A program made the position numbers and the translations under genes. 64,000 nt of DNA from Streptococcus urinalis 2285-97 (GTDB lineage Bacteria; Bacillota; Bacilli; Lactobacillales; Streptococcaceae), in NCBI RefSeq assembly GCF_000188055.2, contig NZ_AEUZ02000001.1, positions 1,812,001-1,876,000 on the forward strand. Reading direction: 5' to 3'. Below are positions 63,735 to 64,000 of the stretch, piece after piece (position 1 is the first letter of the stretch; the number at the start of each line of letters is the position of its first letter). The notes below the pieces were generated by a model. It did not search any database. It had not been told where the DNA came from and worked only from the letters and a program-made list of their open reading frames with translations.

Positions 63735-64000
63735 ATGAATCTACAAAAAAATGATAAAACAAATAGTTTTATCCATTATGCAAACGGTCCTTCCCTAGAA
63801 GAAATAAATGGGACAATTGAAGTTCCTAAAGATTTGAGCTTTTTTAAAACTTTACTAGCTTATTCTGGACCGGGTGCACTTGTTGCTGTTGGTTATATGG
63901 ATCCTGGAAATTGGTCCACTTCCATAACTGGCGGTCAAAATTTTCAATATTTACTAATTTCAATTATCTTAATGTCTAGTTTAATTGCTATGCTACTTCA
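63735..64000 (+). CDS. mntH: Nramp-family metal transporter MntH, N-terminal part
   Basis: The first 88 codons of an H+-coupled Mn2+/Fe2+ transporter. The cytoplasmic start is followed by [26 protein letters not shown], split by its TM1 motif DPGN, which binds the metal, and [12 protein letters not shown] in TM2. GGAAAGG lies 11 bases before the ATG. The gene continues past the window. It may give metal uptake to the element's host. Confidence 0.9.
   Translation, partial: MNLQKNDKTNSFIHYANGPSLEEINGTIEVPKDLSFFKTLLAYSGPGALVAVGYMDPGNWSTSITGGQNFQYLLISIILMSSLIAMLL

Larger units (their letters stand above)
27369..64000. mobile_element. integrative and conjugative element in tRNA-Lys(CTT), Tn916/ICESt3 superfamily (right end not seen)
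   Basis: The element starts at the tRNA-Lys 3' end with an integrase and DUF771 protein. A full MPF/relaxase set follows on the minus strand, then regulators, CAMP factor, and an IS/mercury/manganese segment. The relaxase is of MobT type, next to an oriT-like repeat and a TcpA coupling protein. A second copy of the tRNA 3' end was not found up to 64000. The true right end is therefore outside the window, or at about 59.2-59.5 kb if the IS has removed it. Confidence 0.75.

Overview
The window is low-GC Firmicute DNA, and everything recognisable in it is streptococcal. The left 27 kb is ordinary chromosome of a pyogenic-group-like Streptococcus: polC, proS, the uppS-cdsA-rseP block, dexB, msmK, an lrp-like regulator, dtd, rel, prmA, rsmE, the pab genes and rarA. 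I cannot name the species. The dexB-msmK(abc)-lrp-dtd-rel order matches the region that carries the streptokinase gene in S. dysgalactiae subsp. equisimilis and S. pyogenes, but no such gene lies between lrp and dtd here.

Chromosomal part (1-27.4 kb). Most genes lie on the minus strand. A two-gene bacteriocin-immunity-type ABC transporter at 3.2-5.9 kb is decayed by one frameshift and three stop codons. CcpA (cre) sites precede the endonuclease/phosphatase gene (perfect match) and msmK (one mismatch). After rarA come a 6S RNA and, three bases later, a tRNA-Lys(CTT).

Integrative and conjugative element (from 27.4 kb). A tyrosine integrase lies directly behind the tRNA-Lys 3' end. The element has the Tn916/ICESt3-type conjugation set: a MobT relaxase, an oriT-like inverted repeat, a TcpA coupling protein, ArdA, TcpC, TcpD- and TcpE-like membrane proteins, VirB4, VirB6 and a VirB1-like lysozyme/CHAP hydrolase. 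Regulation appears to come from XRE repressors, an ImmA-type protease and two families of operator-like repeats. Surface and virulence cargo includes three LPXTG proteins (a threonine/proline-rich repeat protein, an antigen I/II-like adhesin, and a SEC10-like protein with a C39-type peptidase domain) and a secreted CAMP factor. The combination of tRNA-Lys(CTT) insertion and CAMP factor recalls the S. agalactiae ICE_515_tRNALys family.

Stability modules. The element carries YefM/YoeB, MntA/HepT and RelB/MazF-like pairs. It also has a very small locus with the layout of a type I toxin-antitoxin system (33.50-33.85 kb): a 33-residue holin-like peptide, a convergent antisense RNA with a near-consensus promoter, two terminators and a 13-bp pairing between the 5' and 3' ends of the toxin mRNA. 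I consider this the most interesting find.

Right end (59.5-64 kb). An ISL3-family transposase, a merR-merA mercury resistance operon with a clear MerR operator, and the start of an Nramp (mntH) transporter. No copy of the tRNA 3' end was seen to the right of the integrase, so the far attachment site is probably outside the window and this metal island is either ICE cargo or a neighbouring accreted element.
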